Positions 17,998-27,065 of a stretch of 39,019 bases of DNA are shown piece by piece. The stretch comes from Sedimenticola sp. (lineage in GTDB: Bacteria; Pseudomonadota; Gammaproteobacteria; Chromatiales; Chromatiaceae): positions 1-39,019 of the forward strand of contig JALVTT010000065.1 in NCBI GenBank assembly GCA_027024025.1. Direction: 5' to 3'. The notes under the pieces are model-generated. The model saw only the letters and a list, made by a program, of their open reading frames with translations, searched no databases and had not been told where the DNA came from. Position 1 is the first letter of the stretch. The number at the start of each line of letters is the position of its first letter. Made by a program: the position numbers and the translations under genes.

Positions 17998-18971
17998 TCC
18001 AGCCTCACGCGCGGGTCCGCGATGGTGTAGGAGATGTCGGTCAGCAACAGACCGAGGATGTACAGCACCGCGCCCAGGAACACCATGGCGCGCACGATGG
18101 CGAAGTCCTGGCGGTTGATGGCGTCGATGGTATAGCTGCCCAGGCCCGGCACGCCGAAGAAGGACTCCAGCAGCAGGCTGCCCATGAACAGGCTGGGCAG
18201 GATCACCACCACCCCGGTGAGGATGGGGATCAGGGCGTTGCGCAACACGTGCACGAACAGCACCCGCTGCTCGGACAGCCCCTTGGCGCGCGCGCTGCGC
18301 ACGAAGTCCTTGTTGATCTCCTCCAGGAACAGGGTGCGGTACCAGCGCGAGCCGGCGCCGATGGCGCTGACCACGCCGATCACCACCGGCAGCACCAGAA
18401 ACTTCCAGGCATGAGGCCCGGTGTCATAGCCCGAGATGGGGAACAGGTTGAGCAGCTTGCCCAGCAGCACCTGGCCGCCGATGATGTAGAACAGCCCGGA
18501 GATGGACATCATGGCCACGCACAGCACCACCCCCCAGAAGTCCAGATAGGTGCCGCGGAAGAAGGCCAGCAGCAGCGAAAAGCTGATATTGACCAGCAGC
18601 CCCACCAGCATCACCGGCACCGCGATGGCCAGGCTGGGCCACATGCGCTGGCTGATGTCGTGGCCGATGTTGCGTCCGCTGTCCGACTGGCCGAAGTCGA
18701 AGGCGAACAGGCGCAGCGACTTGTCAAAGAAGATGGTGTCGGTCAGATGCCCCGCGCCCTCGGCCTGTTCGTTCCACACCAGCGGCTTGTCGTAGCCACG
18801 CTCGTGCTTCCACTGCTGGATGGCCGCGTCGGTGACGCGCTTGACGCCCAGATGCATGCGCGCCATGTCGTCGGGCGAGTTGACCACGAAGAACAGCACG
18901 AAGGTCAGCAGGTTGACCCCGATGAGGATCGGGATCGCATACAACAGCCGCCGGACGATATAGGCCATCAT
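17994..18971 (-). CDS. Peptide-type ABC transporter permease (OppB/YejB-like)
   Basis: A 325-residue inner-membrane permease with the usual N-terminal segment [23 protein letters not shown] of the OppB/DppB type and a coupling loop EEINKDFVRSARAKGLSEQRVLFVHVLRNAL. About six hydrophobic segments are visible. It pairs with the OppC-like permease to form the channel. The ATG overlaps the stop of the binding-protein gene by ATGA. An ATGATG pair at the start allows initiation at either codon. The length is normal for the family. Confidence 0.93.
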   Translation of the reverse strand: MMAYIVRRLLYAIPILIGVNLLTFVLFFVVNSPDDMARMHLGVKRVTDAAIQQWKHERGYDKPLVWNEQAEGAGHLTDTIFFDKSLRLFAFDFGQSDSGRNIGHDISQRMWPSLAIAVPVMLVGLLVNISFSLLLAFFRGTYLDFWGVVLCVAMMSISGLFYIIGGQVLLGKLLNLFPISGYDTGPHAWKFLVLPVVIGVVSAIGAGSRWYRTLFLEEINKDFVRSARAKGLSEQRVLFVHVLRNALIPILTGVVVILPSLFMGSLLLESFFGVPGLGSYTIDAINRQDFAIVRAMVFLGAVLYILGLLLTDISYTIADPRVRLE

Positions 18972-21190
18972 CGCGCGCGGCTCCGTTCACGCGCCCGGTA
19001 GTCGCGCACCGCGGGGACGGCGGTCAGCACCAGCAACGCCAGCAGCACCCATGCCGGCCACAACACCGGCTGGTTCCATTCTTTCTGTTTCTGCGCGCGC
19101 AGGCGCCCGTCGATGCGCTTGTACTTGAGGGTGTTGTTGGCCATCAGATGCGGCAGCGCGTTGTGATACCAGGCATGGTGCAGACTGAAGCCCTTGGGGA
19201 AATAACCAAACAGCCAGGGGGCGTCGCGGCGTACGATGTCCACCATGCGGTCGATCACCGCCTGACGCCGCGGGCCGTTGGGCATGTTCTTCATGCGGTC
19301 GAACAGGGCGTCGAACTCGGCGTTGTGATAGTTGGCGGCGTTCTCGCCGTGGTGCTCCACCTTGCCGTTGGGTCCGTACAGCAGAAACAGAAAGTTCTCC
19401 GGGTCCGGATAGTCGGCGTTCCAGCCCCAGCTGAAGATCTGTTCGGTGCCCTTGAGCATCTTTTCCTGAAAACGGTTGTAGTCGGTGGTGCGCACCACCA
19501 GCTGGATACCCAGCTTCTTGAACTGGTTGACATACCACTGCAGCAGCGACTTGCTGCCCGGCCCCGACTGGGCGGTATCGTAATACAGGATCAGGGCGTT
19601 GCCGGTGGCCGGGTCGATGCCGTCGGGATAACCGGCCTCGGCCAGCAGGCGCTTCGCCTCCGCCAGGGTGCGGCGCTCGGGCCGTCCGTCCCGCCAGCGA
19701 TAGACCACCGGATTCAGGCCCTGGCGTCCCGCCCGGTAGCCGAAGATGCCGGGCGGCAACGGCCCCTGCGCCGCCTGCCCCCGGCCGTTGTTGAAGATGG
19801 AGATGAACTCCTCCCAGTCGACCGCGATGCTGATCGCCTGGCGCAGCTTGCGCGCGCGCGCCTGGTCTTGCGGGTCGCCCGGCCGGCCGCCCACCACCGG
19901 ATCGCGCATATTGAAGCCCAGGTAGAACACCGAGGTCTCGACCGCGGTATCGAGCAGGATGCCCTTTTCACGCATCTCCGGGGTCAGGCTGGCCTCGCCG
20001 TTGGCCCCGATCTGGATCGCCTGGTCGAAACTGTCCGAGGCGATCCCGGAGCTGTCGTAATAGCCCTGCAGGAACTTGTTCCAGCGCGGGATGGCCTCCT
20101 TCTCCAGGCTGTACACCGCCTTGTCGATGAAGGGCATGGGCCGGCCCGCGTCGTCCAGCAGCCCGGCGCGGCGCTGCGCCTCGGTACCCTCCGAGGGATA
20201 GGCCTCGCCGTGGAAATTGGGATTGCGGCTGAGCACCATGCGCAGATTGGGGTTGTTCTCGGTGAGCATGAAGGGCCCGGTGCCGACCGGATACCAGTTG
20301 AGGGTGATGTTGCGCTCGGCCATGCCCGGCTGGGCGTAGAAGCGTTCCGCCTCCCAGGGCATGGGGGCGAAGAAGTTCATCGCCAGCCAGTAGATGAACT
20401 GCGGATACACTCCACGGATGCGGATGCTGTAGGTATAGCGGTCCAGCGTCTTGACCCCGCGCATCCGCAGGGGCCGCAGATCGGTCCACAGACGCCCAGC
20501 GGCGCGGTCCTGCTTCTGACGCGCCTGGACCAGTTTGGCGAACTCGGCGAAGCCCTCGATGTGCTCGGACATCAGGCCGGCGATGGGCGAATGATTGGCC
20601 GGCACCGCCAGGCGCTTGATCTGATAGACATAATCGGCCGCGCTCAGCTCGCGGCTGTCGCGCTCGGGGAAATCGTCCAGGGTGTAACGGCCCGCCAGAT
20701 CCCCTTCGGAGAGCGGCCAGTAACGGTAGCCGCCATCCGGGGCGCGGGCAAAGGCCGGGTGCGGCTGATAACGGATCCCCGGGCGGATGCGGATGCGGTA
20801 CTCGCTGCTGGCCACCCGCGCCGGGTCCGCGTCCGCGGGCAGGCGCCGCCCCGCGGCGTCGTAGTGGATCACCTCCGGCATGGCCGCCGCGGTCAACGGC
20901 ACCAGCTGATAGGGGCGCTTGAGAAAGTGATACTGCAGCGGCGGCTCGTACACCTGCGAGATGAAGGCCCACTCGTTGGAGCTGTAGGAACGCGCCGGAT
21001 CGAGGAACTTGGGCCGTTCCGAGAACGAGCTGAAGAACACCGCGCGCGACACCTCGTCGCGCGGATAGGGGTTGTTCCAGGGCGGCGCGCCGCAGCCCGA
21101 CGCCAGCAGCGCCAGGCAGCAGATCCACCATCGAATGTTCGGCCGGTAAGTTTTGAACAAGATCCTGCTTTCAGGTAATTTATCGCCCAT
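18968..21190 (-). CDS. Extracytoplasmic solute-binding lipoprotein of peptide ABC transporter (SBP_bac_5), with C-terminal membrane helix
   Basis: A 740-residue product if started at the ATG at 21190 (a GTG 39 bases upstream is the alternative). A lipobox LASGC ends the signal peptide (around residue 32), so the protein should be a lipoprotein. The body matches family 5 peptide/nickel-binding proteins: [45 protein letters not shown] and [23 protein letters not shown]. The C-terminus adds an unusual hydrophobic stretch [18 protein letters not shown] followed by a basic tail, a likely membrane anchor. It is first gene of a four-gene operon with ATGA overlaps throughout. The substrate is probably a peptide but is unproven. 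Confidence 0.9.
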   Translation of the reverse strand: MGDKLPESRILFKTYRPNIRWWICCLALLASGCGAPPWNNPYPRDEVSRAVFFSSFSERPKFLDPARSYSSNEWAFISQVYEPPLQYHFLKRPYQLVPLTAAAMPEVIHYDAAGRRLPADADPARVASSEYRIRIRPGIRYQPHPAFARAPDGGYRYWPLSEGDLAGRYTLDDFPERDSRELSAADYVYQIKRLAVPANHSPIAGLMSEHIEGFAEFAKLVQARQKQDRAAGRLWTDLRPLRMRGVKTLDRYTYSIRIRGVYPQFIYWLAMNFFAPMPWEAERFYAQPGMAERNITLNWYPVGTGPFMLTENNPNLRMVLSRNPNFHGEAYPSEGTEAQRRAGLLDDAGRPMPFIDKAVYSLEKEAIPRWNKFLQGYYDSSGIASDSFDQAIQIGANGEASLTPEMREKGILLDTAVETSVFYLGFNMRDPVVGGRPGDPQDQARARKLRQAISIAVDWEEFISIFNNGRGQAAQGPLPPGIFGYRAGRQGLNPVVYRWRDGRPERRTLAEAKRLLAEAGYPDGIDPATGNALILYYDTAQSGPGSKSLLQWYVNQFKKLGIQLVVRTTDYNRFQEKMLKGTEQIFSWGWNADYPDPENFLFLLYGPNGKVEHHGENAANYHNAEFDALFDRMKNMPNGPRRQAVIDRMVDIVRRDAPWLFGYFPKGFSLHHAWYHNALPHLMANNTLKYKRIDGRLRAQKQKEWNQPVLWPAWVLLALLVLTAVPAVRDYRARERSRAR

Positions 21191-21299
21191 CGTCGCGGCT
21201 CGACCGCCGCGCGGGGTCTCCCTCCTCACAGGTCGGATGATCGCATCCGCCCCGGCGCCTGTCAGCCGCTTTTTTCAATCACCGGACCAGGACATACTC

Positions 21300-22076
21300 A
21301 TGGGTTTTCTCGCCAACAAAAAAGCACTCATCGTCGGGGTTGCCAGCAACCGCTCCATCGCCTACGGGGTGGCCAGGGCCATGCACCGCGAAGGCGCGGA
21401 ACTGGCCTTCACCTACCAGGGCGAGAAGCTGGCCGACCGCGTGGCCGGCTTTGCCCGGGAATTCGGCTCCGAGATCGTGCTGCCCATGGACGTGAGCAGT
21501 GACGAGGAGATCGCCCAGGCCTTCGCCGAACTGGGCAGGCAGTGGGACGGCCTGGACTGCATCGTCCACTCGGTCGGCTTCGCCCCGCGCGACCAGCTCG
21601 AGGGCAGCTATATCGACGCGGTGACCCGCGAGGGATTCCGCATCGCCCATGACATCAGCGCCTACAGCCTGGCGGCCCTGGCCAAGGCCGGCCGCGAGAT
21701 GATGCAGGGCCGCAACGGGGCCATCGTCACCATGAGCTACCTGGGCGCGGTGCGTACCGTGCCCAACTACAATGTGATGGGCGTGGCCAAGGCGGCGCTG
21801 GAGGCCAATGTGCGCTACCTGGCCGACAGCATGGGCCCCGAGGGCACGCGCGTGAACGCGGTCTCCGCCGGTCCCATCCGCACCCTGGCCGCCTCCGGCA
21901 TTTCCGGCTTCCGCGGCATGCTGGCCGAGGCCGAGGCCAAGACCCCGCTGCGCCGCAATGTCACCATCGACGAGGTCGGCAACGCCGCGGCCTTCCTCTG
22001 CTCGGACCTGGCCTCCGGCATCACCGGGGACGTACTCTATGTCGATTCAGGCTACCATATCCTTGGCATGGCCTGA
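21300..22076 (+). CDS. fabI: Enoyl-[acyl-carrier-protein] reductase (NADH), FabI
   Basis: Catalyses the last reductive step of each fatty-acid elongation cycle and is the target of triclosan. The 258-residue product begins [20 protein letters not shown] (nucleotide-binding GxxxxxSIxxG). Its active-site residues are Tyr147 (MSYLGA), Tyr157 and Lys164 ([13 protein letters not shown]), the FabI spacing. The start at 21300 is chosen because AGGA lies just upstream and homologues start here; the longer open frame has no support. It is divergent from the ABC operon (109 bases). The next gene starts 36 bases after its stop, where base composition changes sharply. Confidence 0.96.
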   Translation: MGFLANKKALIVGVASNRSIAYGVARAMHREGAELAFTYQGEKLADRVAGFAREFGSEIVLPMDVSSDEEIAQAFAELGRQWDGLDCIVHSVGFAPRDQLEGSYIDAVTREGFRIAHDISAYSLAALAKAGREMMQGRNGAIVTMSYLGAVRTVPNYNVMGVAKAALEANVRYLADSMGPEGTRVNAVSAGPIRTLAASGISGFRGMLAEAEAKTPLRRNVTIDEVGNAAAFLCSDLASGITGDVLYVDSGYHILGMA

Positions 22077-22097
22077 TCCCACACACCGGTCACACCT

Positions 22098-22110
22098 TAG
22101 GAGGAGGAGT
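22098..22110 (+). promoter_or_regulatory. Strong Shine-Dalgarno site at start of the cellulose operon
   Basis: TAGGAGGAGGAGT, with repeated GGAGG-type cores, lies 2-14 bases before the ATG at 22113. It is the strongest ribosome-binding site seen in the window and fixes that start codon over the in-frame ATGs at codons 5 and 12. Confidence 0.7.
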
Positions 22111-22112
22111 CA

Positions 22113-23255
22113 ATGAACCGCCCAATGCAAACAAAAAGAACCGACATGCATGCACTCAACCAAGCATCAGCCACACATGGCAAAGCACGTATCCAGAAGT
22201 TGAGTGCAAACATTCTGCTCTGCATATCACTGACGGCCGGAGCCACCCTCTCGGCTAATTCAGCGCCACCACTTAACGAGAGCTGCCAGGCCACGCTCAA
22301 GGCAAAATTAGTCAAAGCCTATATCGACACTTGGTATTACCGGACGCTATCAGCCCTGGACCTCCGCCTCGCGGACCTGTATACGACGAGAGAAAATTCG
22401 CTGAGAAGCGCTCAGGAGAGTAGCCCTCCGAGTGGACATCAGGCAGCCCGTTACCAAGTGTTAGCGCATGGAGAAAGCAACATGGCCGCAGCCGCGCGCC
22501 GCACACTGGAGGAACTAGGCGCCACCCCGCCTGACAAGAGTTCGCCTCCCCCAGCCTTGCAGTCCTATATCCCACAGAACCTGGACCAGGCTCGAATGAA
22601 GATGCGCGAAAATGGTTGCTCACACAATGCATCGGCCGGAATGGACGAAAACGACACCAACTTGGTGTTGGATAGCAACTGGCATCAATACCAGGTCCTG
22701 AAGGCCGAGATCGGCGATTCTTTCGAGCCAGAATATAGGGATCGGACTGACTCCATTATGTCACTCGAGGCCCGGCGTCAAAGACTGGAAAAACAACATG
22801 AGCTGTTGATGCATGCCAGTGAGGTACTTGCACTGACTGGTCAGGCCGAGCGCTATGCCGCGATTCTTTCGGGCGGGGAGGCTGGTACCACCCAAATTAC
22901 CTCCGAGTTGGCGGAGAGCGATGCTGAAGCGGTCATGCAAGCGTTGCAACAATGGATCGACGACTGGTCGCACCGCCGGATATCCGCCTACCTGGCGCAC
23001 TATGCGCCGGATTTCAAACCCCGGCGCTTCCATAGCCGCAAGGCATGGGCCCGGCATCGTCGCCGAATCATATCCCGTTCCCACAACATCCATATTGATG
23101 TAGGTGATCCCACGCTGCTTCAGCAAGGCAACGCCATCAGCGTGGAATTCACCCAGCGTTACCGTTCGGACAGCTATCGAGACACCACCTCCAAACGGGT
23201 GACTTTCAAAAATATCGATGGTGCTTGGAAAATCATTGCTGAAAGCAATCGATAA
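22113..23255 (+). CDS. Exported protein with C-terminal NTF2-like domain, probable cellulose-operon accessory protein
   Basis: A 380-residue protein with a basic N-terminus and a hydrophobic stretch ILLCISLTAGATLSANSA (about residues 34-51), a likely Sec signal peptide, so it is probably periplasmic. The middle (about 55-255) is hydrophilic and helical with no recognised domain. The last 110 residues (ALQQWIDDWSHRRISAYLAH, then FTQRYRSDSYRDTTSKRVTF, ending GAWKIIAES) have the shape of an NTF2-like (SnoaL/Cds6 C-terminal) domain, often used for protein or peptidoglycan binding. Eight bases separate it from bcsE, and composition matches the bcs genes, so co-transcription is likely. I know no standard Bcs name for it. 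Confidence 0.75.
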   Translation: MNRPMQTKRTDMHALNQASATHGKARIQKLSANILLCISLTAGATLSANSAPPLNESCQATLKAKLVKAYIDTWYYRTLSALDLRLADLYTTRENSLRSAQESSPPSGHQAARYQVLAHGESNMAAAARRTLEELGATPPDKSSPPPALQSYIPQNLDQARMKMRENGCSHNASAGMDENDTNLVLDSNWHQYQVLKAEIGDSFEPEYRDRTDSIMSLEARRQRLEKQHELLMHASEVLALTGQAERYAAILSGGEAGTTQITSELAESDAEAVMQALQQWIDDWSHRRISAYLAHYAPDFKPRRFHSRKAWARHRRRIISRSHNIHIDVGDPTLLQQGNAISVEFTQRYRSDSYRDTTSKRVTFKNIDGAWKIIAESNR

Positions 23256-23263
23256 CTTCAAGA

Positions 23264-24181
23264 ATGGGTAGCAAGGAACAAACTTCCGAGACCTCTGGGC
23301 TTCCGATCAGGCCCCTGCATCTCTGCACGCCTGCTGTTCTCGAGGGCCTGAGCATCCCCCCAGCGGGATGGCAAATCCTTTCAGACATCGACAGCCTGGG
23401 CGATACCGAACTCCCAGAACCAATCGCCTCCCTATGGCTACATTACGACAAGGGTTCGGTAATTGCGGAACGTGAACAACAGATTTCACAATTACGAGCA
23501 CATCTAGGCCCCAACATTCCGATTCTGTTGGTCGAGAGAGGCATCAAGCTACGCCACATCCACAGCATGCGTCTAATAAGTCGTGGCATTACCCAGATTT
23601 TACCCGACATAGGGGTGCACGACCTGCTCCGCATCGCTATTAGTTGGCAAAACCTAGAAATCAAGCATATCAGCAGGCCAAGCTCGGACGATGACGGCGA
23701 GGCCGTGCCCGCTGTCACTGGATACCTTGCCCCAAACCAATTTCATCAACTGGCAGGAACCTTGTTGAGCCAGGATGCGACCGACGGCATTCAAAGCGCC
23801 TTGCTTCGCTTGCGACCGCTACCAGGTTTTTCCCTCAGCGATGTTGCTCAGGCCTACACTCCCAACCGTGAGCACGATGTATTCACACTTGATGAACAAC
23901 ACCTGTACCTGTTCCTGCATGGCTGCATGGATACTGACATTGATATCGCGCTTGATCACCTATTCTCACTACCGCCCAGCCAGCTATTTGCCTGGGAGCA
24001 GCGCTTCGTTACGCACTCAGATATCATGGCGGAGCTGATCCGAATTCAGCACAAAGCGGAAATCGCGCTCCCGACCTTACCCAACCCGGGACAAAACCCA
24101 GTCGTCACCTCCTCCGCCCCCCCTTCCGACATGGCAGGCGAGGCCGTACCCATGCCATTGAACTGGCCCTCCGATCCGTAA
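23264..24181 (+). CDS. bcsE: BcsE-like cellulose regulator lacking the N-terminal domain
   Basis: A 305-residue cytoplasmic protein. From LEGLSIPPAGWQIL onward it follows the C-terminal two thirds of E. coli BcsE as I remember it. A receiver-like region (about 25-135) is followed by a GGDEF-like region (about 150-265) with LLRLRPLPGFSLSD, HLYLFLHGCMDTDIDIALDH and LFSLPP closely matching BcsE. E. coli BcsE has about 220 more residues at the N-terminus, absent here. The c-di-GMP-binding RxGD motif is REHD (residues 202-205), keeping Arg and Asp but with His for Gly. BcsE helps activate the synthase through c-di-GMP and BcsR/Q. The ATG at 23264 has a weak ribosome-binding site. Confidence 0.8.
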   Translation: MGSKEQTSETSGLPIRPLHLCTPAVLEGLSIPPAGWQILSDIDSLGDTELPEPIASLWLHYDKGSVIAEREQQISQLRAHLGPNIPILLVERGIKLRHIHSMRLISRGITQILPDIGVHDLLRIAISWQNLEIKHISRPSSDDDGEAVPAVTGYLAPNQFHQLAGTLLSQDATDGIQSALLRLRPLPGFSLSDVAQAYTPNREHDVFTLDEQHLYLFLHGCMDTDIDIALDHLFSLPPSQLFAWEQRFVTHSDIMAELIRIQHKAEIALPTLPNPGQNPVVTSSAPPSDMAGEAVPMPLNWPSDP

Positions 24182-24351
24182 CCCGAACGGATCAAGAGCC
24201 CAGAGACCAAAGAAAAAACGTGCCAAAAGCAGATTTTAATGGTAAATTAATGAATAACTCATAAGAATAGCGTAATTTAGTACGTAAAGCCGGGCACTAG
24301 ATCACACAATTGACGCCAAGGCCCATTCGGCCAACGACAAAAAATCCACGC
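24182..24351 (+). promoter_or_regulatory. AT-rich gap before bcsG, possible internal promoter
   Basis: 170 bases separate bcsE from the chosen bcsG start, the largest gap in the bcs region. Bases about 24230-24290 are strongly AT-rich (TTTTAATGG, TAAATTAATG, AATAACTCATAAGAATAG), as expected of a promoter or protein-binding site, but I cannot place a convincing -35/-10 pair. No bcsF-like small membrane protein is encoded here. Confidence 0.4.
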
Positions 24352-26079
24352 ATGGACAGCCAAAACCATCCAGAAAAAATCAGCGTCGGCACCGCTTCCA
24401 CGGCGGTGAACGTACGGAACCGCAATCCGGAGGAGCAGCTGCCCGAAGGGCCGCCCCCACTCCTCCACAATGTCACCTTGGGACTGTGGAGCCTCTATTT
24501 CCTGATTAAGCTCTTCCTCTACTGGAAAGGCTATATTGGCTTCCACGCACTGGAGAACCTGGCCTTCGCCGCCTTTCTCCTGATCCCGGTAAGGAACCGC
24601 GCATTACGAGTCATCCGCGGCATCCTTGCTATTGGAATTGGTCTGGCCTTGCTCTATCACGACACCTGGCTTCCCAGCCTGGAAAGCGTGATTGCCCAGA
24701 TCTCAAATCTGGAAGGATTCTCTGGCCAGTACCTCTTTGAATTGGCCATGCATTTTATCAACCCACGGGTACTATCGCTTCTAGTGATCCTGACCAGCGT
24801 CTATTACCTGGTATCTCGTTACATCCGGGTCGGCGCCTTGGTTCTTGTGGCTCTTGTGACGCTTACCCTCTATCAAGCAACCTGGCCCGCGCTGATGCCG
24901 TCGCTTGCCCGGGGGCGACATATCGCCACGGCGGACCCTCAAGCCAGCATGTCTCAATCGAGGTCGGCCGATGTGTCCATAACCGACCCAAACAGCCTTC
25001 AGGCCACCTTAGACCAGGCATTGCGAGATTTCCATGAACGCGAAAAAACCCGGGTTATCACCTTCCCTGAAAATGCTGACCCCGATTTTGATCTACTGAT
25101 CCTGCACGTCTGCTCCCTATCATGGGACGATCTTGACTGGGCCGGCCTGAAAAGTCATCCCCTACTGGCACAATTTGATATTCTGCTTACGCAATTCAAC
25201 TCTGCTGCCAGCTACAGCGGCCCTGCGGCCATCAGGGTATTACGGGCTAATTGCGGACAACCCTCACACGCCGCGCTATATTCTGAAGCCCCGCGGGCAT
25301 GCTATCTGTTCGACAATCTCAGAAGAGCCGGTTTCGAGACCGGGCTCGCCTTGAACCATGATGGCGCCTACGGCCACTTCCTTCGCGAAGTACAGACGGA
25401 AGGGCACTGGAATACCCCTCCAATGCCTGTTGATGACGTCCCCGTGATCCAACATGCGTTCGACGGAACCCCCATCCACGACGATTTAGGGGTGCTATCC
25501 AAATGGCTCTCCCGACGCGCGAACCGCCCCCGTCATAACGCAACCTATTACAACACCATCAGCCTGCATGACGGCAACAAATTGGTTGGACCCAATGCCA
25601 ACCTTGACAGTCGGGAAAACTATCGACTAAGACTGAGAAACCTGCTTGACAATCTTCTGACATTCTTCCGGAAACTGGAGAAAAGCGGCAGAAATGTGGT
25701 TGTGGTCTTGGTGCCAGAACATGGCGCCGCAGTGCGGGGCGACAAAGTCCAGATCGCCGGCCTGCGGGAAATCCCCACGCCCGCTATCACCCAGGTGCCT
25801 GTTGGCATCCGCATCTTTGGCGCGAACCTCAAGCACGGAAGTCCTGTTCAAATCAGCAAGCCGACAAGTTTTCTCGCAATTTCCCATATCCTAAACAAAC
25901 TGTTACGAGACCATGCGTATAAAGAAGGGGAAATTGATCCAAAGGCACTGACCGAGGATATCCCCGAGACTTCTCTCGTATCAGAGAACTCAGATACCAT
26001 TTACATGCGTTACCAAAATTCCGACTATCTGCGCCTGAATGACGGCCAGTGGATACCTCAATATCCGGACGACAAGTAA
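24352..26079 (+). CDS. bcsG: Cellulose phosphoethanolamine transferase BcsG
   Basis: Transfers phosphoethanolamine from phosphatidylethanolamine to cellulose at the periplasmic face of the inner membrane. The 575-residue product has four to five membrane helices in residues 35-190, then an alkaline-phosphatase-fold domain. The E. coli BcsG catalytic elements are all present: Cys in HVCSLSWDDL (zinc), nucleophile Ser in NSAASYSGPAAIR, His in TISLHDGN, and Glu-His in VPEHGAAVRGD. The ATG at 24352 is chosen by comparison with BcsG N-termini; a TTG at 24310 would add 14 residues. There is no clear ribosome-binding site. It precedes bcsR by 12 bases in an otherwise tightly packed operon. Confidence 0.94.
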   Translation: MDSQNHPEKISVGTASTAVNVRNRNPEEQLPEGPPPLLHNVTLGLWSLYFLIKLFLYWKGYIGFHALENLAFAAFLLIPVRNRALRVIRGILAIGIGLALLYHDTWLPSLESVIAQISNLEGFSGQYLFELAMHFINPRVLSLLVILTSVYYLVSRYIRVGALVLVALVTLTLYQATWPALMPSLARGRHIATADPQASMSQSRSADVSITDPNSLQATLDQALRDFHEREKTRVITFPENADPDFDLLILHVCSLSWDDLDWAGLKSHPLLAQFDILLTQFNSAASYSGPAAIRVLRANCGQPSHAALYSEAPRACYLFDNLRRAGFETGLALNHDGAYGHFLREVQTEGHWNTPPMPVDDVPVIQHAFDGTPIHDDLGVLSKWLSRRANRPRHNATYYNTISLHDGNKLVGPNANLDSRENYRLRLRNLLDNLLTFFRKLEKSGRNVVVVLVPEHGAAVRGDKVQIAGLREIPTPAITQVPVGIRIFGANLKHGSPVQISKPTSFLAISHILNKLLRDHAYKEGEIDPKALTEDIPETSLVSENSDTIYMRYQNSDYLRLNDGQWIPQYPDDK

Positions 26080-26091
26080 AGGTGCCGAGAC

Positions 26092-26307
26092 ATGACACGG
26101 AGGACAGTCACGCCGCTCATGCCCGAATGCCTCAAACACCCTGGGGAGGATGCCAGGCATTTGGCTCGGCAAACCGGCATGCAGCACTATCAAGAGATCA
26201 GACGCTGCGCTCGATTTGAGAACTTGCTCGAGCGCTGGCCGTTGCTGGCAGCCATCGCCGTATCCGCGCCTGCATATGAAGAACAGAATCCCGAGGAGCG
26301 GTACTGA
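26092..26307 (+). CDS. bcsR: BcsR-like small regulator of cellulose synthesis
   Basis: A 71-residue protein whose segment HYQEIRRCARFENLLERWPLLAAIA (quoted in parts: HYQEI, LLERWPLLAAIA) matches the C-terminal signature of E. coli BcsR (DYADIS...LKRWPLLAEFA). BcsR forms a tight heterocomplex with the BcsQ ATPase and contacts BcsA in the cytoplasm. Its TGA overlaps the bcsQ ATG by one base (TGATG), so translation is coupled. Its position directly before bcsQ is the standard bcsRQ order. The N-terminal 30 residues are divergent. Confidence 0.82.
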   Translation: MTRRTVTPLMPECLKHPGEDARHLARQTGMQHYQEIRRCARFENLLERWPLLAAIAVSAPAYEEQNPEERY

Positions 26308-27065
26308 TGCCTATCGTCAGCCTCATTGGCATTAAAGAGGGCGTTGGCAACACATCGGTTAGTGCCGCGCTTGCCACGATTCTTGCCCAGCAGGGCAAGA
26401 ACGTGCTTGCCATAGATCTGTGCCCCGACAATGCACTGAGGCTGCACCTGGGCATGCCGTGGGAAGCATCGCCTACCAGCCGCGCCTGCCCTACGACCTA
26501 TAGCGAATGGCGCAAATTCACTTGGCGCAGTCCAGATGGCGCTTTCTTCCTGCCCAACAATGTCCGTAACGTTCCTGCTTCCGATATTACCGCTCAAGAA
26601 AGCGCGGAATGGGTCATCAAGGATCTGCCTCAGCTGGTTCAGAGTTCGGATAACTGGATTCTATTGGACACCCCCATCTTTGGGTCGATCACCCAACAGG
26701 CGCTGTCTGTGGCAGACATTGCCATCATTGTTACCAACAATACCCCTTCGAGCTACATCAGAGTATTAGAGGCTTGGCCTGCTTTAGAAGCAGCGCGACA
26801 ATGCCAAAAGATGCAGCCACCACTACTTGTCATAAACCAGTTCGACCCTCGCTCGCTCCTGGAAAGCGATGTCCACGAACTGTACTACGCGCGTTTTGGT
26901 GATAGGTGCTTCCCTCGCGCAATCCCCTATGACACCCGAGTGGGCGAATCATTGGCCAAGGGACTAAATATCGCTAGCTACGCGCCGAGCAGCCCGGTAA
27001 CCTCTCGAATTGGCGCGCTTCCATTATGGATAAAGGCCCAAAAACAATTGCCGAAAAACTCATGA
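26307..27065 (+). CDS. bcsQ: Cellulose biosynthesis ATPase BcsQ (MinD/ParA-like)
   Basis: A 252-residue SIMIBI-class P-loop protein. The N-terminus MPIVSLIGIKEGVGNTSVSAAL is a deviant Walker A with the signature Lys (K11) but Asn where most MinD/ParA proteins have the second Lys; BcsQ proteins commonly differ here. NVLAIDLCPDNALRLHLGMP is the typical BcsQ switch region, and WILLDTPIFGSITQQALSVAD the Walker B/second switch. With BcsR and BcsE it assembles on the cytoplasmic side of the synthase. A GAGGAG site lies within the end of bcsR. It overlaps bcsA by ATGA. Confidence 0.92.
   Translation: MPIVSLIGIKEGVGNTSVSAALATILAQQGKNVLAIDLCPDNALRLHLGMPWEASPTSRACPTTYSEWRKFTWRSPDGAFFLPNNVRNVPASDITAQESAEWVIKDLPQLVQSSDNWILLDTPIFGSITQQALSVADIAIIVTNNTPSSYIRVLEAWPALEAARQCQKMQPPLLVINQFDPRSLLESDVHELYYARFGDRCFPRAIPYDTRVGESLAKGLNIASYAPSSPVTSRIGALPLWIKAQKQLPKNS

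Noticed and set aside
19148-21178. 676-codon plus-strand open frame opposite the binding protein
   Set aside because: It is an antisense shadow; the minus strand gives a complete lipoprotein of the SBP_bac_5 family.
24310-24351. TTGACG at 24310 as a -35 box or TTG as bcsG start
   Set aside because: No -10-like hexamer lies 16-18 bases downstream and no ribosome-binding site precedes the TTG. The ATG at 24352 better matches BcsG N-termini.
26307-26380. BcsQ lacking the second Walker A lysine as a possible dead ATPase
   Set aside because: Enterobacterial BcsQ also departs from the KGGxGK form at this place, so the change seems normal for the family.
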